Positions 18,584-27,803 of a DNA stretch of 64,000 nt are shown one piece after another (position 1 is the stretch's first letter; every line of letters starts with the position of its first letter). Under the pieces are notes generated by a model. The model did no database searches. It saw only the letters and a program-made list of their open reading frames with translations, and was not told the origin of the DNA. Source of the DNA: Acetobacteraceae bacterium (lineage in GTDB: Bacteria; Pseudomonadota; Alphaproteobacteria; Acetobacterales; Acetobacteraceae); assembly GCA_947475245.1 (NCBI GenBank), contig CANJLW010000008.1:62001-126000 (forward strand). The letters run 5' to 3'. A program made the position numbers and the translations under genes.

Positions 18584-19387
18584 TCAGCTTCCGACTCGCA
18601 ACGGGGACACCAGACCGCGCAAACAGGCCAACATCGACAGCGCCGTCAGCTTCCCGGTCTTCGGGTTATCCTCGCTCGGCACGTTTTCGATGGTCATGGT
18701 AAAGCGCGCGGCGTCGGCTTCAACCCGAATGATGTGCACGTTGCGGGTCAGCGACGGATCGGCCCAGATTTCCACCTTGGTGCGCACCGGGCCGATACCG
18801 GCCAGCGCCAGGGCCGCCGCGACATTCACATTGGCCGGGAAGCCCGCCGCCGCGTCGAACGCATTGCCCTGGAACACCAGCAGCGGCGCGATCAGATCGG
18901 ACAGGTCGATGTTGTTCTTCTCCAGCCACGGCGCGCCCATCAGGCCGCCGGGCGGCTTGCGGGTTTCGATCGTGATGCTCTCCACCGGCCCTTCCGCCGC
19001 CGCGCGCACCGCGTCCAGCCCCAGCAGCGCGCCGGTCGGGACGATGATCCGCGCCCCCGTCTTCAGCGCACGCCGCACCAGATGCATGCGCGGCAACAAG
19101 GCCCCCGCCGAAGCCGGGATGAAAATCCGCCCCGCGTCGATCGCGGGAATGGCCACGCGTTCGAACACCGCGGCCGGCGCGGCCTCTACCACAATGTCGG
19201 CTTCCGCCAGATCGGCCAGATCGACCAGGCGCGGCGGATGGCGGAACCCGGCGAGGTTGGCCAACCCCTTGACCTGATCGCGCGTGGCGACCGCGATCAG
19301 GCGCAGCCCGTCGACACCGTTGTCCAGCGCGCGGGCCAGCGGCAGCCCGATTGCCCCAAGCCCGGCCAGCGCGACGGTTTTTGTCAT
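18584..19387 (-). CDS. L-aspartate dehydrogenase-like protein
   Basis: 267 residues. N-terminal Rossmann motif GLGAIG and a C-terminal domain with FPANVNVAAALALAG, characteristic of L-aspartate dehydrogenase (NadX type), which oxidises aspartate to iminoaspartate with NAD(P) and can feed NAD synthesis. The start overlaps the mobA stop by four bases. The neighbours do not include nadA or nadC, so a different amino-acid dehydrogenase role is possible. Confidence 0.8.
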   Translation of the reverse strand: MTKTVALAGLGAIGLPLARALDNGVDGLRLIAVATRDQVKGLANLAGFRHPPRLVDLADLAEADIVVEAAPAAVFERVAIPAIDAGRIFIPASAGALLPRMHLVRRALKTGARIIVPTGALLGLDAVRAAAEGPVESITIETRKPPGGLMGAPWLEKNNIDLSDLIAPLLVFQGNAFDAAAGFPANVNVAAALALAGIGPVRTKVEIWADPSLTRNVHIIRVEADAARFTMTIENVPSEDNPKTGKLTALSMLACLRGLVSPLRVGS

Positions 19388-19992
19388 GATCGCCCCTTGG
19401 TAAACGCCTGATCGGCTAACCCCCGCGCCTGCATCAGGTCGGCCGGACTATTGATATTAGTGAATGGGTCCCACTTCCCGACCGGGAAATCAACCTGCCG
19501 CATCCCGATCGCCTCGGCAAATCGCGCCACATGCCGCGGCCCGGGGGTTGAGAGCAGCGCCCGCAGGCGCTCAGCCTCCCGCACCGGCCAGAGCGCCACA
19601 AGGTGATGCGCCTGCCCCAGCGTCGCCGAACAAGCCGGCGCGGGGGTCAGCGCGGCCAATAAATCCGTGGGGGCAAAGGGGGTGTCGCCGGGAATGCTCA
19701 TCACTGCGTCGGCACCCAGCCCGCGCGCCCAGATCATGCCGGCCAGAATGCCCGCCAAGGGTCCCTGCCCCGCAAAGGCGCCGTCATCGATGACCGGCAA
19801 CCCAAACGCCGCGAACCGCGCCGGGTCCCCGTTCGCCACGATGGCGCGACCGACAAACGCGGCCGGATCGAGCAAGTCGAGGATATGTGCCAATATGGAA
19901 CGCGACCCGACGGTCAACAGCGGCTTGTCGCCCCCGCCCATGCGTCGAGCAGCCCCACCCGCCAAAACAATGGCCGCGACCCGATCCGACAT
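19384..19992 (-). CDS. mobA: Molybdenum cofactor guanylyltransferase
   Basis: MobA transfers GMP from GTP to molybdopterin to form the guanine dinucleotide cofactor. The 202-residue product has the nucleotide-binding motif LAGGAARRMGGGDKPLL near the N-terminus, SIPGDTPF in the middle and a late WDPFTNINSPADL typical of MobA. The start places the motif at residue ~8; a longer frame would run into the tRNA gene. It lies about 16 kb from mobB/moaD/moaE in this window. Confidence 0.93.
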   Translation of the reverse strand: MSDRVAAIVLAGGAARRMGGGDKPLLTVGSRSILAHILDLLDPAAFVGRAIVANGDPARFAAFGLPVIDDGAFAGQGPLAGILAGMIWARGLGADAVMSIPGDTPFAPTDLLAALTPAPACSATLGQAHHLVALWPVREAERLRALLSTPGPRHVARFAEAIGMRQVDFPVGKWDPFTNINSPADLMQARGLADQAFTKGRS

Positions 19993-20031
19993 CGGTGGTC
20001 TCGCTTTCGGGTAGTCGGGAAGAAATTCGGA

Positions 20032-20108
20032 TGGGGCGAGCAACGGGACTCGAACCCGTGACATCCAAGACCACAACCTGGCGCTCTACCAACTGAGCTA
20101 TGCCCGCC
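20032..20108 (-). tRNA. tRNA-His (GTG)
   Basis: Read on the minus strand, the sequence folds into a full cloverleaf: acceptor GCGGGCA / TGCTCGC, D arm AGCTCAGTTGGTAGAGC, anticodon stem CCAGG/CTTGG around the loop TTGTGGT (anticodon GTG) and a T arm with GGTTCGAGTCC. The extra 5' G (-1) opposite C73, the hallmark of tRNA-His, is present, and the 3' CCA is encoded. Confidence 0.97.
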
Positions 20109-20184
20109 ATCCGAGGGGCGGCGTGTAGGACAGACGACCCCGGTTCGTCAACACACGTTCACGCAGGGAAGAACGGCGCCTGCC

Positions 20185-21363
20185 CTACACCGCCCCAAAA
20201 TGTCTCGTAAGCCGAGCGACGGCTTCGTCGAGGATGGGGAGGCGCTTGCAGAAGGCGAAGCGGGCGAAATGCTTCGGCGCGTCGGCGCCATCGTAGAAAG
20301 CCGACACCGGGATCGCCGTCACCCCCGCCTGTTCCGTGATATGGCGGCAGAAATCCACATCGTCACCGTTGAAGCCTCGGCGCTTGGCAAGCGCGGTGAA
20401 ATCGACGGTCAAAAAATAGGTGCCCTGGCAGGGCAGCACATCCAACCCGATGGCGGTCAGCCCCGCGCGCAGTCGATCGCGGCGCACCTGCAAATCGCCG
20501 GCAAGGGACGCAAAATAATCGTCGTCCTTGCCCAAACCGACGGCAACGGCGCGTTGCAGGTTGGGCGCGGTGGTAAAGGTCAGGTTTTGATGGGCCTTCT
20601 GCACAAGCGGGGTCAGCGCCGCCGACGCCGTCACGTACCCGACCTTCCAACCCGTCAGCGAGAACGTCTTGCCCGCGCTGCCGATGCGCAGGCAGCGTTC
20701 CGCCATGTCCGGCAGGCTCATCAACGGGATATGGCGCAACCCGTCGAAGATCAGATGCTCATAGACCTCATCGCAGATCGCATAGGTGTCGTGACGACGC
20801 ACCAGATCGGCGACGAATGTCAGTTCCTCCAGCGTGAACACCTTGCCGGCGGGGTTCATCGGCGAGTTCAGCAGTATCGCCTTGGTTTTCGGCCCGAACG
20901 CCGCCGCCAACTCCGCGCGCGGCAGTTCCCAGCTTGGCGGGCGCATGCGCACGATGCGCGGTATGCCGCCCAACAGGCGGATCATCGGCACATACGTGTC
21001 GTACAGCGGCTCGATCACCACCACCTCGTCGCCGGGATCGACCACGGCGGCGAGGCTCGCGGCCAGTGCCTCCGTCGCGCCGGAGGTCACGGTGACCTGA
21101 CGCGCCCAATCGATGTCGAGGTCGTAGAACCGCTTTGCCGCCGCCGCCACCGCCTGGCGCAGTTCCGGCACGCCGGGCATCGGCGGGTACTGGTTGCGCC
21201 CGTCGAACAGCGCGTCGGCCGCGGCGCGCAGGATGTCGTCGGGGCCGTCGGTGTCGGGGAAACCCTGGCCGAGATTGATCGATTGATGTTCGGCCGCCAG
21301 CGACGACATCACCGTGAAGATCGTGGTGCCGATCGAGCCGAGATAGGAGTTTGTGGCGCGCAT
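20185..21363 (-). CDS. Class I/II PLP-dependent aminotransferase (YbdL/methionine aminotransferase-like)
   Basis: 392 residues. The PLP lysine lies in GSAGKTFSLTGWKVGY, the pattern of the YbdL / kynurenine-aminotransferase-like branch. Other landmarks are NLGQGFPDTDGP near the N-terminus, TSGATEAL and NSPMNPAGK. It moves an amino group between an amino acid (often Met, Phe or a sulfur amino acid in this branch) and an oxo acid. The ATG is chosen because the preceding ~39 in-frame codons do not resemble the family N-terminus. Confidence 0.88.
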   Translation of the reverse strand: MRATNSYLGSIGTTIFTVMSSLAAEHQSINLGQGFPDTDGPDDILRAAADALFDGRNQYPPMPGVPELRQAVAAAAKRFYDLDIDWARQVTVTSGATEALAASLAAVVDPGDEVVVIEPLYDTYVPMIRLLGGIPRIVRMRPPSWELPRAELAAAFGPKTKAILLNSPMNPAGKVFTLEELTFVADLVRRHDTYAICDEVYEHLIFDGLRHIPLMSLPDMAERCLRIGSAGKTFSLTGWKVGYVTASAALTPLVQKAHQNLTFTTAPNLQRAVAVGLGKDDDYFASLAGDLQVRRDRLRAGLTAIGLDVLPCQGTYFLTVDFTALAKRRGFNGDDVDFCRHITEQAGVTAIPVSAFYDGADAPKHFARFAFCKRLPILDEAVARLTRHFGAV

Positions 21364-22044
<681 letters not shown>

Positions 22045-22074
22045 TCGGCGGCCTCCCAAGCGATTAACCGCTTT

Positions 22075-22105
22075 CGGCCCCTGGCGGAAACGAATATAGG
22101 GGCCG
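22075..22105 (+). other. Inverted repeat in the glnB-glnA intergenic region
   Basis: CGGCCCCT (22075-22082) pairs with AGGGGCCG (22098-22105) around a 15-base loop. No T-tract follows, so it is more likely an RNA-processing or partial-attenuation hairpin between glnB and glnA than a full terminator. A short direct repeat (GGAGTCCG ... GGAGTCCG) follows near 22111-22136. Confidence 0.35.
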
Positions 22106-22215
22106 GCCCATAGGAGTCCGCGCGGTGCGGAGTCCGAACCGACGACGCTCGGTTCAAATGTGAAGCAATCTGGCCGGAAACGGTCGCATTTCTCTAAGGA
22201 CGGGGAACAGCAGGC

Positions 22216-23649
22216 ATGGCGAAGAAGCCGACAGGCACGACCTCCAGCGTGAGCAAGGTGCTGGAGATGCTCAAGGAGCACTCCGTGGAATACGTGGACC
22301 TGCGGTTCACCGACCCCCGCGGCAAGTGGCATCACACGGCGCAGCACGTCTCCACCATCGATGAAGACGTCTTCCGCGACGGCATCATGTTTGACGGCTC
22401 CTCCATCGCCGGATGGAAGGCCATCAACGAATCCGACATGATCCTGATGCTCGACCCAGACACGGCGGTCATGGACCCGTTCTCGGCCAAGCCCCAGATG
22501 ATCATCATCTGCGACATCATCGAACCCTCCACCGGTCAGCCCTACGCCCGCGACCCCCGCGGCACCGCCAAAAAGGCCGAGGCTTATGTCAAGTCCTCCG
22601 GCATCGGCGACGCCGTCTACATGGGCCCGGAAGCTGAATTCTTCATCTTCGACAGCGTGAAGTTCGGCACCGGCGGCAACTTCGGCACCTACCAGCTCGA
22701 CAGCCAGGAAGGCCCCGGCGCGTCGATGAAAGACTACCCCGAAGGCAACATGGGCCATCGCCCGACCGTCAAGGGCGGCTACTTCCCCGTTGCCCCGGTC
22801 GACAGCGAATCCGACCTGCGCGCCGAAATGCTCTCCACGATGGGAGAGATGGGCCTCGCGATCGAAAAGCATCACCACGAAGTCGCGCAGAGCCAGCACG
22901 AACTCGGCACCAAGTTCGGCCCGCTGACCATGCAGGCCGACCACATGCAGATCTACAAGTACTGCGTGCACAACGTCGCCCACAGCTACGGCAAGACCGC
23001 GACCTTCATGCCGAAGCCGATCTATGGCGATAACGGCTCGGGCATGCATGTCCATCAGTCGATCTGGAAGGGCGGCAAGCCGCTGTTCGCCGGCAACGCC
23101 TATGCCGACCTGTCGGAAACCTGCCTGTATTACATCGGCGGCATCATCAAGCACGCCAAGGCGCTGAACGCCTTCACCAACCCCTCGACCAACAGCTACA
23201 AGCGGTTGATCCCCGGGTTCGAAGCGCCGGTGCTGCTGGCCTATTCCGCCCGCAACCGTTCGGCCTCCTGCCGCATCCCCTATGCGACAAACCCCAAGGC
23301 CAAGCGCGTCGAAGTCCGCTTCCCCGACCCGACCGCCAATCCGTACCTCGCCTTCGCGGCGATGCTGATGGCCGGTCTCGACGGCATCAAGAACAAAATC
23401 CATCCGGGCGACCCGATGGACAAGGACCTCTACGACCTGCCCCCCGAAGAACTCAAGGGCATCCCGACGGTCTGCGGCAGCCTGCGCGAAGCGCTCGGCG
23501 CGCTGCAAGCCGACCATGAATTCCTGCTCGCCGGCGACGTGTTCTCCATCGACCAGATCGAGAGCTACATCGAACTGAAGTGGACCGAAGTGCACCGCTT
23601 CGAACACACGCCGCACCCCGTCGAGTTCGAAATGTACTACTCGGTCTGA
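22216..23649 (+). CDS. glnA: Glutamine synthetase type I
   Basis: ATP-dependent ligation of ammonia to glutamate, the entry point of ammonium assimilation. The 477-residue sequence is a standard dodecameric GSI-beta: FDGSSIAGW near residue 60, [10 protein letters not shown] and the [25 protein letters not shown] active-site region (split across about residues 273-295). Tyr406 in [11 protein letters not shown] is the adenylylation site used by GlnE, so activity should be switched off in nitrogen excess through the PII cascade. A strong terminator follows. Confidence 0.98.
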   Translation: MAKKPTGTTSSVSKVLEMLKEHSVEYVDLRFTDPRGKWHHTAQHVSTIDEDVFRDGIMFDGSSIAGWKAINESDMILMLDPDTAVMDPFSAKPQMIIICDIIEPSTGQPYARDPRGTAKKAEAYVKSSGIGDAVYMGPEAEFFIFDSVKFGTGGNFGTYQLDSQEGPGASMKDYPEGNMGHRPTVKGGYFPVAPVDSESDLRAEMLSTMGEMGLAIEKHHHEVAQSQHELGTKFGPLTMQADHMQIYKYCVHNVAHSYGKTATFMPKPIYGDNGSGMHVHQSIWKGGKPLFAGNAYADLSETCLYYIGGIIKHAKALNAFTNPSTNSYKRLIPGFEAPVLLAYSARNRSASCRIPYATNPKAKRVEVRFPDPTANPYLAFAAMLMAGLDGIKNKIHPGDPMDKDLYDLPPEELKGIPTVCGSLREALGALQADHEFLLAGDVFSIDQIESYIELKWTEVHRFEHTPHPVEFEMYYSV

Positions 23650-23679
23650 TCCACCCACCCGGATCGATCGTCGAAACAG

Positions 23680-23709
23680 CCCGCCATCCGAAAGGATGGC
23701 GGGTTTTTT
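23680..23709 (+). terminator. Rho-independent terminator of glnA
   Basis: A 10-base perfect stem, CCCGCCATCC / GGATGGCGGG, around a GAAA tetraloop, followed directly by TTTTTT. It lies 31 bases after the glnA stop. Confidence 0.95.
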
Positions 23710-23748
23710 CATGCCCGAATTCCCCAAACATGACGGGGAAGCAATTTA

Positions 23749-23766
23749 AGCAACTGCCTAGTTGCT
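23749..23766. promoter_or_regulatory. Inverted repeat upstream of the glnK promoter, candidate NtrC site
   Basis: AGCAACT-GCCT-AGTTGCT is a perfect inverted repeat (7-base arms, 4-base spacer) centred about 77 bases upstream of the -24 element, where an enhancer-binding protein would sit. It only loosely resembles the NtrC consensus (GCAC-type half-sites), so the assignment rests mainly on position. Confidence 0.4.
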
Positions 23767-23833
23767 AAGCACAATTGTAAAAATCCCTCCAGAAATACCC
23801 GCCAACACGTTGAAACATCGTGAATTTATGAGT

Positions 23834-23849
23834 TGGCACGAATGTTGAA
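23834..23849 (+). promoter_or_regulatory. Sigma-54 (RpoN) promoter for glnK-amtB
   Basis: TGGCACG-AATG-TTGAA has a perfect -24 half and a -12 half with TTGA in place of TTGC. Spacing is correct. It is ~88 bases upstream of glnK. glnK-amtB operons are known NtrC/sigma-54 targets. Confidence 0.75.
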
Positions 23850-23936
23850 AGGAACTGTGCATGCCCTGCCGTTCCAGTCCGGGGCGGCAACAAGGAGAGA
23901 GGCAATGCACGGCACCACACATAAGGACGGTCTGAG

Positions 23937-24275
23937 ATGAAACTCATCATGGCGATCATCAAGCCCTTCAAACTCGACGACGTGCGCGAAGCGCTCACGC
24001 CGCTCGGCGTGCAAGGGCTGACCGTCTCCGAGGTCAAGGGCTTCGGACGACAAAAGGGACAGACCGAGATCTATCGCGGCGCCGAATACCACGTCAGCTT
24101 CCTGCCGAAGATCAAGATCGAAGTCGTCATCTCCGACGACATGACCGATCAGGTCATCGAGGCGATCTCCAAGGCCGCGCATACCGGCAAGATCGGCGAC
24201 GGCAAGATTTTCGTCATGGATATCGAACGCGCTCTGCGGATCCGCACCGGCGAAGCCGATACCGAAGCCCTCTGA
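23937..24275 (+). CDS. glnK: Nitrogen regulatory protein P-II, GlnK paralogue
   Basis: Second 112-residue PII protein, with the same T-loop (GFGRQKGQTEIYRGAEY) and Tyr51. It differs from GlnB chiefly in the core. Its place 27 bases upstream of amtB is diagnostic of GlnK, which plugs the AmtB channel when nitrogen is abundant. Expressed from the sigma-54-type promoter upstream, so probably made only under nitrogen limitation. Confidence 0.97.
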   Translation: MKLIMAIIKPFKLDDVREALTPLGVQGLTVSEVKGFGRQKGQTEIYRGAEYHVSFLPKIKIEVVISDDMTDQVIEAISKAAHTGKIGDGKIFVMDIERALRIRTGEADTEAL

Positions 24276-24302
24276 TAAAGCGATAAAAGGGAAACAACAG
24301 CG

Positions 24303-25649
24303 ATGACGAGACCCCGCCTGAGTTGGGGCATGGCGGCCCTGCTGCCTACGCTTCTGGCCGCGACACCGGCTTTCGCCGAACCGCAGATCGACAGCGGCGA
24401 CACCGCATGGATGCTGACCAGCACCGCGCTTGTGCTGATGATGACCATCCCCGGACTCGCCCTGTTCTATGCCGGCATGGTGCGCAAGAAGAACATCCTC
24501 GCCACCATGATGCAGTCCTTCGCGATCTGCTGCCTCGTCACCATCGTCTGGGTGGTCGCCGGCTACAGCATCGCCTTCACCAACGGCAACGCCTATATGG
24601 GCGACTTCTCCCGTATCCTGCTCAAGGGCATCGGCGACAACATCTCCAAGGGCGCGGATATTCCGTTCACCCTGGGCGCGGGCAGCCCCGGCGAGACCGT
24701 GCTGACCATCCCCGAAACCGTTTACATGATGTATCAGCTGACCTTCGCGATCATCACCCCGGCCCTGATCGCCGGCGCCTTCGCCGATCGCATGAAGTTC
24801 TCCGCCATGTGCATCTTCATGGTGCTGTGGTCCCTGTTTGTTTACTCGCCCGTCGCCCATTGGGTCTGGGCACCGACCGGCTGGGCCTTCGGCCTGGGCG
24901 TTCTCGACTTCGCCGGCGGCACCGTCGTGCACATCAATGCCGGCGTCGCCGGCCTGGTCTGCGCCCTGGTTCTCGGCAAGCGCGTCGGCTACGGCTCCGA
25001 CAACATGGCGCCGCATAACCTGGTCTATGCCGTGATCGGCGCTTCCCTGCTTTGGGTGGGCTGGTTCGGCTTCAACGCCGGCTCCGCCACCGCCGCCAAC
25101 GGACGCGCCGGCATGGCCATGGCCGTCACCCAGATCGCCACCGCCGCCGCCGCCCTCGGCTGGATGTTCGCGGAGTGGATCACCAAGGGCAAACCCTCCG
25201 TCCTCGGCGCCATCTCCGGCGCGGTTGCCGGCCTGGTCGCTATCACCCCGGCTTCCGGCTTCGTGCTCCCCGGCTCCTCGATCATCATCGGCGTCGTTGC
25301 CGGCGTGGTCTGCTTCTGGGGCGCTACCGGCCTGAAGCACATGCTTGGCTACGATGACAGCCTCGACGCCTTCGGCGTGCACGGCATCGGCGGTATCGTC
25401 GGCGCTTTGCTCACCGGCATCCTCTCCTTCGGCCCGCTCTCGGCGACCGATGCCACCCCCGACGGTTCGCCGGGCGGCCTCGACCAGCTCAAGCTCCAGG
25501 CCATCGGCGTCATTACGACAGTGATTTACAGCGGTGTCATGACGGCGGTCCTGCTCTACATCACCAAGGCGCTTGTCGGCCTGCGGCTGGCCCCTGACGA
25601 AGAGCGCGAAGGCCTCGACATCGTCCTGCACGGCGAACAGGTCTTCTGA
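24303..25649 (+). CDS. amtB: Ammonium transporter
   Basis: Inner-membrane ammonium channel, 448 residues with an N-terminal signal sequence (about 25 residues, LLPTLLAATPAFA) followed by the Amt core starting DTAWMLTSTALVLMMTIPGLALFY in two halves. The twin-histidine pore residues are present as His186 (VAHWVW) and His360 (GVHGIGG). The operon with glnK gives PII-controlled gating. An outer-membrane porin gene follows after a long hairpin. Confidence 0.97.
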   Translation: MTRPRLSWGMAALLPTLLAATPAFAEPQIDSGDTAWMLTSTALVLMMTIPGLALFYAGMVRKKNILATMMQSFAICCLVTIVWVVAGYSIAFTNGNAYMGDFSRILLKGIGDNISKGADIPFTLGAGSPGETVLTIPETVYMMYQLTFAIITPALIAGAFADRMKFSAMCIFMVLWSLFVYSPVAHWVWAPTGWAFGLGVLDFAGGTVVHINAGVAGLVCALVLGKRVGYGSDNMAPHNLVYAVIGASLLWVGWFGFNAGSATAANGRAGMAMAVTQIATAAAALGWMFAEWITKGKPSVLGAISGAVAGLVAITPASGFVLPGSSIIIGVVAGVVCFWGATGLKHMLGYDDSLDAFGVHGIGGIVGALLTGILSFGPLSATDATPDGSPGGLDQLKLQAIGVITTVIYSGVMTAVLLYITKALVGLRLAPDEEREGLDIVLHGEQVF

Positions 25650-25659
25650 TCGATCCAAC

Positions 25660-25691
25660 CGGCGGTGCCCGAAACGATCCGGGCATCGCCG
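25660..25691 (+). other. Intercistronic hairpin between amtB and porin gene
   Basis: CGGCGGTGCCCG (25660-25671) pairs with CGGGCATCGCCG (25680-25691), 12 pairs with one G-T wobble and an 8-base loop. No T-tract follows. It could protect the upstream mRNA or partially terminate, lowering downstream expression relative to amtB. Confidence 0.5.
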
Positions 25692-25723
25692 CACGACCCC
25701 GGAACATTCCATAGAGACGAAAG

Positions 25724-27016
25724 ATGGAAACGAAAGCAATGAGACGTTCAAACACATCGTTCGCAGGCTGGCTCACCGCGACGACCTGCATCGTCGCCGC
25801 GTCGATGCCCGCCGCGGCCCAGCCCGCGTCCCCCAACCTGTGGACAGACACGGTCAAATTTAATCTGCAAATCCAGGGCGGCATCATCGGCAACTCCGCC
25901 AAGCAGACAACCGGAAGCGGCGGCAATTTCGGCCAGCTCTTCACCGACAAGGCAAACGACTTCCAGTTGAACCAGGTGCTGGCGACAGTCGCCCGCCCGC
26001 TGGATCCGAAAGCCACCGGCTTCGACTTCGGCTTCAAGCTGCAAGGCCTGTTCGGCACCGATGCGCGCTACACGCGCTGGGTGAACTTCGGCCAGGGCCC
26101 CACCGGTCGCTATCAGGGTGACATCACCGAGGCCAACATCCTCGTCCACACCCCCTGGATCACCGAAGGCGGCCTCGACTTCAAGCTCGGCATGTTCTCC
26201 ACGCCGATGGGCTTCGAAACCATCGACCCGATCACCAACCCGTTCTACTCGCACTCCTATATCTTCAACTTCGGCCTGCCGCTGAAGCACACCGGCGTGC
26301 TCGCCACCCTGCACGCGACGGACATCGTCGACCTCTATCTCGGCGTCACGTCCGGCGTGAACACAACGCTCGGCGCGTACCGCGGCGACAATAACTCCGC
26401 CGGCTCCTTCATGGCGGGCGTCGGCCTGAACCTGATGGGCGGCGACCTGACCATCCTCGGCCTGACCCATATCGGGCCTGAAAACCCCGGCCAGGCCGGC
26501 GGCACTGCCTCCATCCCGCTCGCCAACCGTTCGAACCGCTATTATTTCGACGTGCTGACGACTTACAAGGCGACCGAAAAGCTGACCCTGATCGCCGAAC
26601 TGAACTATGTCCGTGACGAACTGCCCGGCCTGACCCCATCCGCCTACGGCGCGGCGGTTTATGCCGGTTACGAACTCACCGACATGGTCACGTTGAACGC
26701 CCGCGCCGAAGTGTTCCGCGACGAAAAGAACTTCTTCGTCGCCGCCTTCCCCGGCGCCAACGACTTCAACAACTTCCAGTCAGGCCGAGCGACCGGCCCG
26801 ATTGTGAGCGGCGTCGCCGGACAGGCAACGACGTACGGTGCCATCACCGTCGGCCTGACCGTCAAGCCGCCCATCGAAATGCTGAAGCTGCCGGGCGCGC
26901 TGATGATCCGTCCGGAAGTCCGCTACGACACATCGCTGAATGGCAAAAAGCCGTTCCGCGGCGGTCGCGATACCGGCGCCTTCACCTTCGGCACGGATTT
27001 CGTGCTGACGTTCTGA
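25724..27016 (+). CDS. Outer-membrane beta-barrel porin (BBP2/OmpL-like)
   Basis: 430-residue protein with a signal peptide ending near AAAQPA and a mature part of alternating amphipathic strands (KFNLQIQGGIIGNSA, TGFDFGFKLQGLFGTDARY, GLDFKLGMFSTPMGFET) ending in Phe (FVLTF), as usual for outer-membrane barrels. It resembles the putative beta-barrel porin-2 family. Located 74 bases downstream of amtB on the same strand with no strong terminator between, it may allow ammonium, urea or another small nitrogen compound across the outer membrane under nitrogen limitation; that role is inference. A second ATG five codons in is an alternative start. Confidence 0.82.
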   Translation: METKAMRRSNTSFAGWLTATTCIVAASMPAAAQPASPNLWTDTVKFNLQIQGGIIGNSAKQTTGSGGNFGQLFTDKANDFQLNQVLATVARPLDPKATGFDFGFKLQGLFGTDARYTRWVNFGQGPTGRYQGDITEANILVHTPWITEGGLDFKLGMFSTPMGFETIDPITNPFYSHSYIFNFGLPLKHTGVLATLHATDIVDLYLGVTSGVNTTLGAYRGDNNSAGSFMAGVGLNLMGGDLTILGLTHIGPENPGQAGGTASIPLANRSNRYYFDVLTTYKATEKLTLIAELNYVRDELPGLTPSAYGAAVYAGYELTDMVTLNARAEVFRDEKNFFVAAFPGANDFNNFQSGRATGPIVSGVAGQATTYGAITVGLTVKPPIEMLKLPGALMIRPEVRYDTSLNGKKPFRGGRDTGAFTFGTDFVLTF

Positions 27017-27038
27017 TCCACGCCAAATCCGCTACGGA

Positions 27039-27073
27039 AAGGCCGGAGCCCCAGGGGTTCCGGCCTTTTTTTT
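27039..27073 (+). terminator. Rho-independent terminator after the porin gene
   Basis: AAGGCCGGA pairs with TCCGGCCTT, with CCCC/GGGG pairs possible in the loop, followed by a run of eight T. It ends the glnK-amtB-porin transcript and isolates the next gene. Confidence 0.93.
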
Positions 27074-27095
27074 ATTTTCCCGACAATCCGATAAT

Positions 27096-27111
27096 TGGCC
27101 CGAGACTTGCT
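27096..27111 (+). promoter_or_regulatory. Sigma-54 (RpoN) promoter for the secreted 164-residue protein
   Basis: TGGCCCG-AGAC-TTGCT matches the consensus TGGCACG-N4-TTGCW with a single A-to-C change, and GG/GC spacing is exact. It lies between the porin terminator and the next gene, ~80 bases before its ATG. Its location next to two other sigma-54-like promoters supports it. Confidence 0.72.
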
Positions 27112-27190
27112 TAGAAATTAATGTCTCAGCCCGATCGGCCTGGGCAAAACGCTAACAACCGCTCTACAGAAGCCCAAAAAGGGGAATACG

Positions 27191-27685
27191 ATGCGTAAAT
27201 TGACAGCACTCTTCGCCGCCTGCGCCCTCACCCTGCTCTGCTCGACCGCATCCATGGCGGCGACGTATTCCGCCCTGATCAGCAGTGAGAATCAGGTCGC
27301 CAAAGCCGCCAACACCCCCTACGTCGTCACCATGACCGGCGACGCCACGCCCGGCTTCAAGGTCGACGGCTCCAAGGTAACCGTCCTTAAGGGCGGCGAT
27401 TACTTCGTGTGCGGCGCGGCCCAGGTCGGCGGCAGCACCGCGGGCAACATCTATCTCTGGGTGCGCGTGAACGGTAAGGACGTGCCGGACTCCAACTCCA
27501 TCCAGAACATTCCCTCCAAGGACTTCACCACCGTGCTGGTGTCCCAGGGCGAAATGACCTTCAAGGCCGGCGACGTGTTCGAATTCGTCTATTCCGCCAC
27601 TGCACCCGGCCTGGGCCTGATCGCTTCCAAGCCCGCCAACATGCCTGCCGTGCCGTCCATCATCTTCACCATCTTCAAGAACTAA
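27191..27685 (+). CDS. Secreted 164-residue protein, C1q/TNF-like pattern
   Basis: The N-terminal signal peptide (LTALFAACALTLLCSTASMAA) implies export. The mature ~140 residues have a beta-rich pattern (GGDYFVCGAAQVGG, IYLWVRVNGKDVPDSNS, VLVSQGEMTFKAGDVFEFVYSA) reminiscent of C1q/TNF-type jelly-roll domains; this is by eye and tentative. No catalytic motif. AGGGGAA-like purines precede the ATG. It has its own sigma-54-type promoter and terminator, directly after the glnK-amtB-porin operon, so a role in nitrogen starvation (envelope, adhesion or a scavenging complex with the porin) is plausible but unproven. Confidence 0.75.
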   Translation: MRKLTALFAACALTLLCSTASMAATYSALISSENQVAKAANTPYVVTMTGDATPGFKVDGSKVTVLKGGDYFVCGAAQVGGSTAGNIYLWVRVNGKDVPDSNSIQNIPSKDFTTVLVSQGEMTFKAGDVFEFVYSATAPGLGLIASKPANMPAVPSIIFTIFKN

Positions 27686-27710
27686 GCCTACCCCTTCTCC
27701 CCCAACGCGG

Positions 27711-27749
27711 ACGGGCCGGAACCCCAGGGTTCCGGCCCGTTTTCGTTTT
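27711..27749 (+). terminator. Rho-independent terminator after the secreted protein gene
   Basis: ACGGGCCGGAACCC and its complement GGGTTCCGGCCCGT form a near-perfect 14-base hairpin followed by TTTCGTTTT. It closes a single-gene transcript. Confidence 0.92.
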
Positions 27750-27803
27750 CGCCTCCGCCCGTGACAATTGCCAAAAATTGCGCCACATCGGCGCGGGGAT
27801 GCC

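Noticed and set aside
23826-25757. 643-codon open frame antisense to glnK-amtB
   Set aside because: Shadow of two highly conserved genes; low-complexity Gly/Asp/His composition and no start signals.
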